The position numbers and the translations under genes are program-made. The notes beneath the pieces were generated by a model. The model saw only the letters and a program-made list of their open reading frames with translations, was not told where the DNA came from and ran no database searches. From Chrysogorgia sp. JL179-B06 (taxonomy: Eukaryota > Cnidaria > Anthozoa > Scleralcyonacea > Chrysogorgiidae), in the NCBI GenBank assembly GCA_035772405.1, contig JAYKKM010000216.1, forward strand, positions 2,478,501 to 2,542,500: DNA of 64,000 nucleotides, read 5' to 3'. Below are positions 63,719-64,000 of the stretch, piece after piece; the stretch's first letter is position 1, and the number at the start of each line of letters is the position of its first letter.

Positions 63719-63821
63719 ATGTTCATTTCAAATTATATTCTCCAAATAGTATTAATAGTCTGCTGCATAACAGAGTTAAATACGACGGTATACGCCAAGA
63801 AAGTTTTTACAATTGGGGCAA
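63719..63821 (+). CDS. Possible first coding exon of a receptor-like gene (signal peptide + KKVFTIGA)
   Basis: ATG at 63719 opens a hydrophobic signal peptide (MFISNYILQIVLIVCCITEL), then NTTVYAKKVFTIGA, followed by a donor A|GTATGT at 63822. The short post-signal motif K-V-x-x-I-G-A resembles the start of the ligand-binding region of ionotropic glutamate receptors (NMDA-type), but this is a weak match on a few residues. The remaining exons would lie beyond the window. Confidence 0.35.
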
Positions 63822-64000
63822 GTATGTTGAATGTCTTGCAACTCGTTGACACAGAATGGAATAAAACAACAGCCACACCATAATCTGAAAGAAAATTTAC
63901 AAGGTTTCCATTTTTTCAACAGTGGGTGATCATCTGAAACTCAAATCCTCAGAAAATGCTTCTAATAATAATAATCCCTTCTAATCACCAGGCCTGAATA
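63822..64000. other. End of window
   Basis: No further exon recognised after the donor at 63822. Confidence 0.3.

Overview
This is an animal nuclear genome window, about 37% GC by eye, with GT-AG introns, very high transposon and simple-repeat content and few genes. The protein genes look most like those of a cnidarian, probably an anthozoan (coral or sea anemone). That is inferred from protein flavour and repeat types, not from a search.

Layout. 1-13,938 (+): the 3' half of a USP14-like deubiquitinase, six coding exons ending at 13,938. Its 7.5 kb intron (2,635-10,122) holds an intact, intronless clan-2 cytochrome P450 (6,098-7,600, +) plus Penelope-like and non-LTR fragments and an inverted tRNA-derived SINE. 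14-19.8 kb: gene-poor, filled with foldback/MITE elements. 19,851-43,350 (-): ten phase-compatible exons (813 codons) of a single-pass membrane protein with VWD and EGF domains, VWDE-like; its 5' end lies upstream and was not found. Its introns are packed with satellites, LINE remnants and foldback elements, including a 59-bp tandem array of a tRNA-like unit. 43.4-46.1 kb: a 2.67 kb near-perfect palindrome carrying two inverted copies of a transposon-type ORF. 46-58 kb: mobile DNA, including a 2.85 kb (CTCCTCTTGTTC)n-type minisatellite, an R2/NeSL-like reverse transcriptase relic and a Penelope-like (GIY-YIG) retroelement with two hammerhead ribozyme motifs, each followed by a (TA)n tract. 58.46-62.73 kb (+): complete RPS12 (eS12) with a TOP-type 5' end and an intronic C/D box snoRNA. 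63.7 kb (+): a possible signal-peptide first exon of a receptor-like gene.

The host genes are unrelated housekeeping, xenobiotic and surface-protein genes and form no pathway. The most interesting signals are the hammerhead/Penelope modules, the tRNA-like satellite, a set of near-perfect hairpin elements with 8-9 bp target duplications, the 2.67 kb palindrome, a superfamily of foldback elements sharing TTAAAGTGC ends, and a dispersed CTGANGA-stem-GAAAC RNA-like motif.
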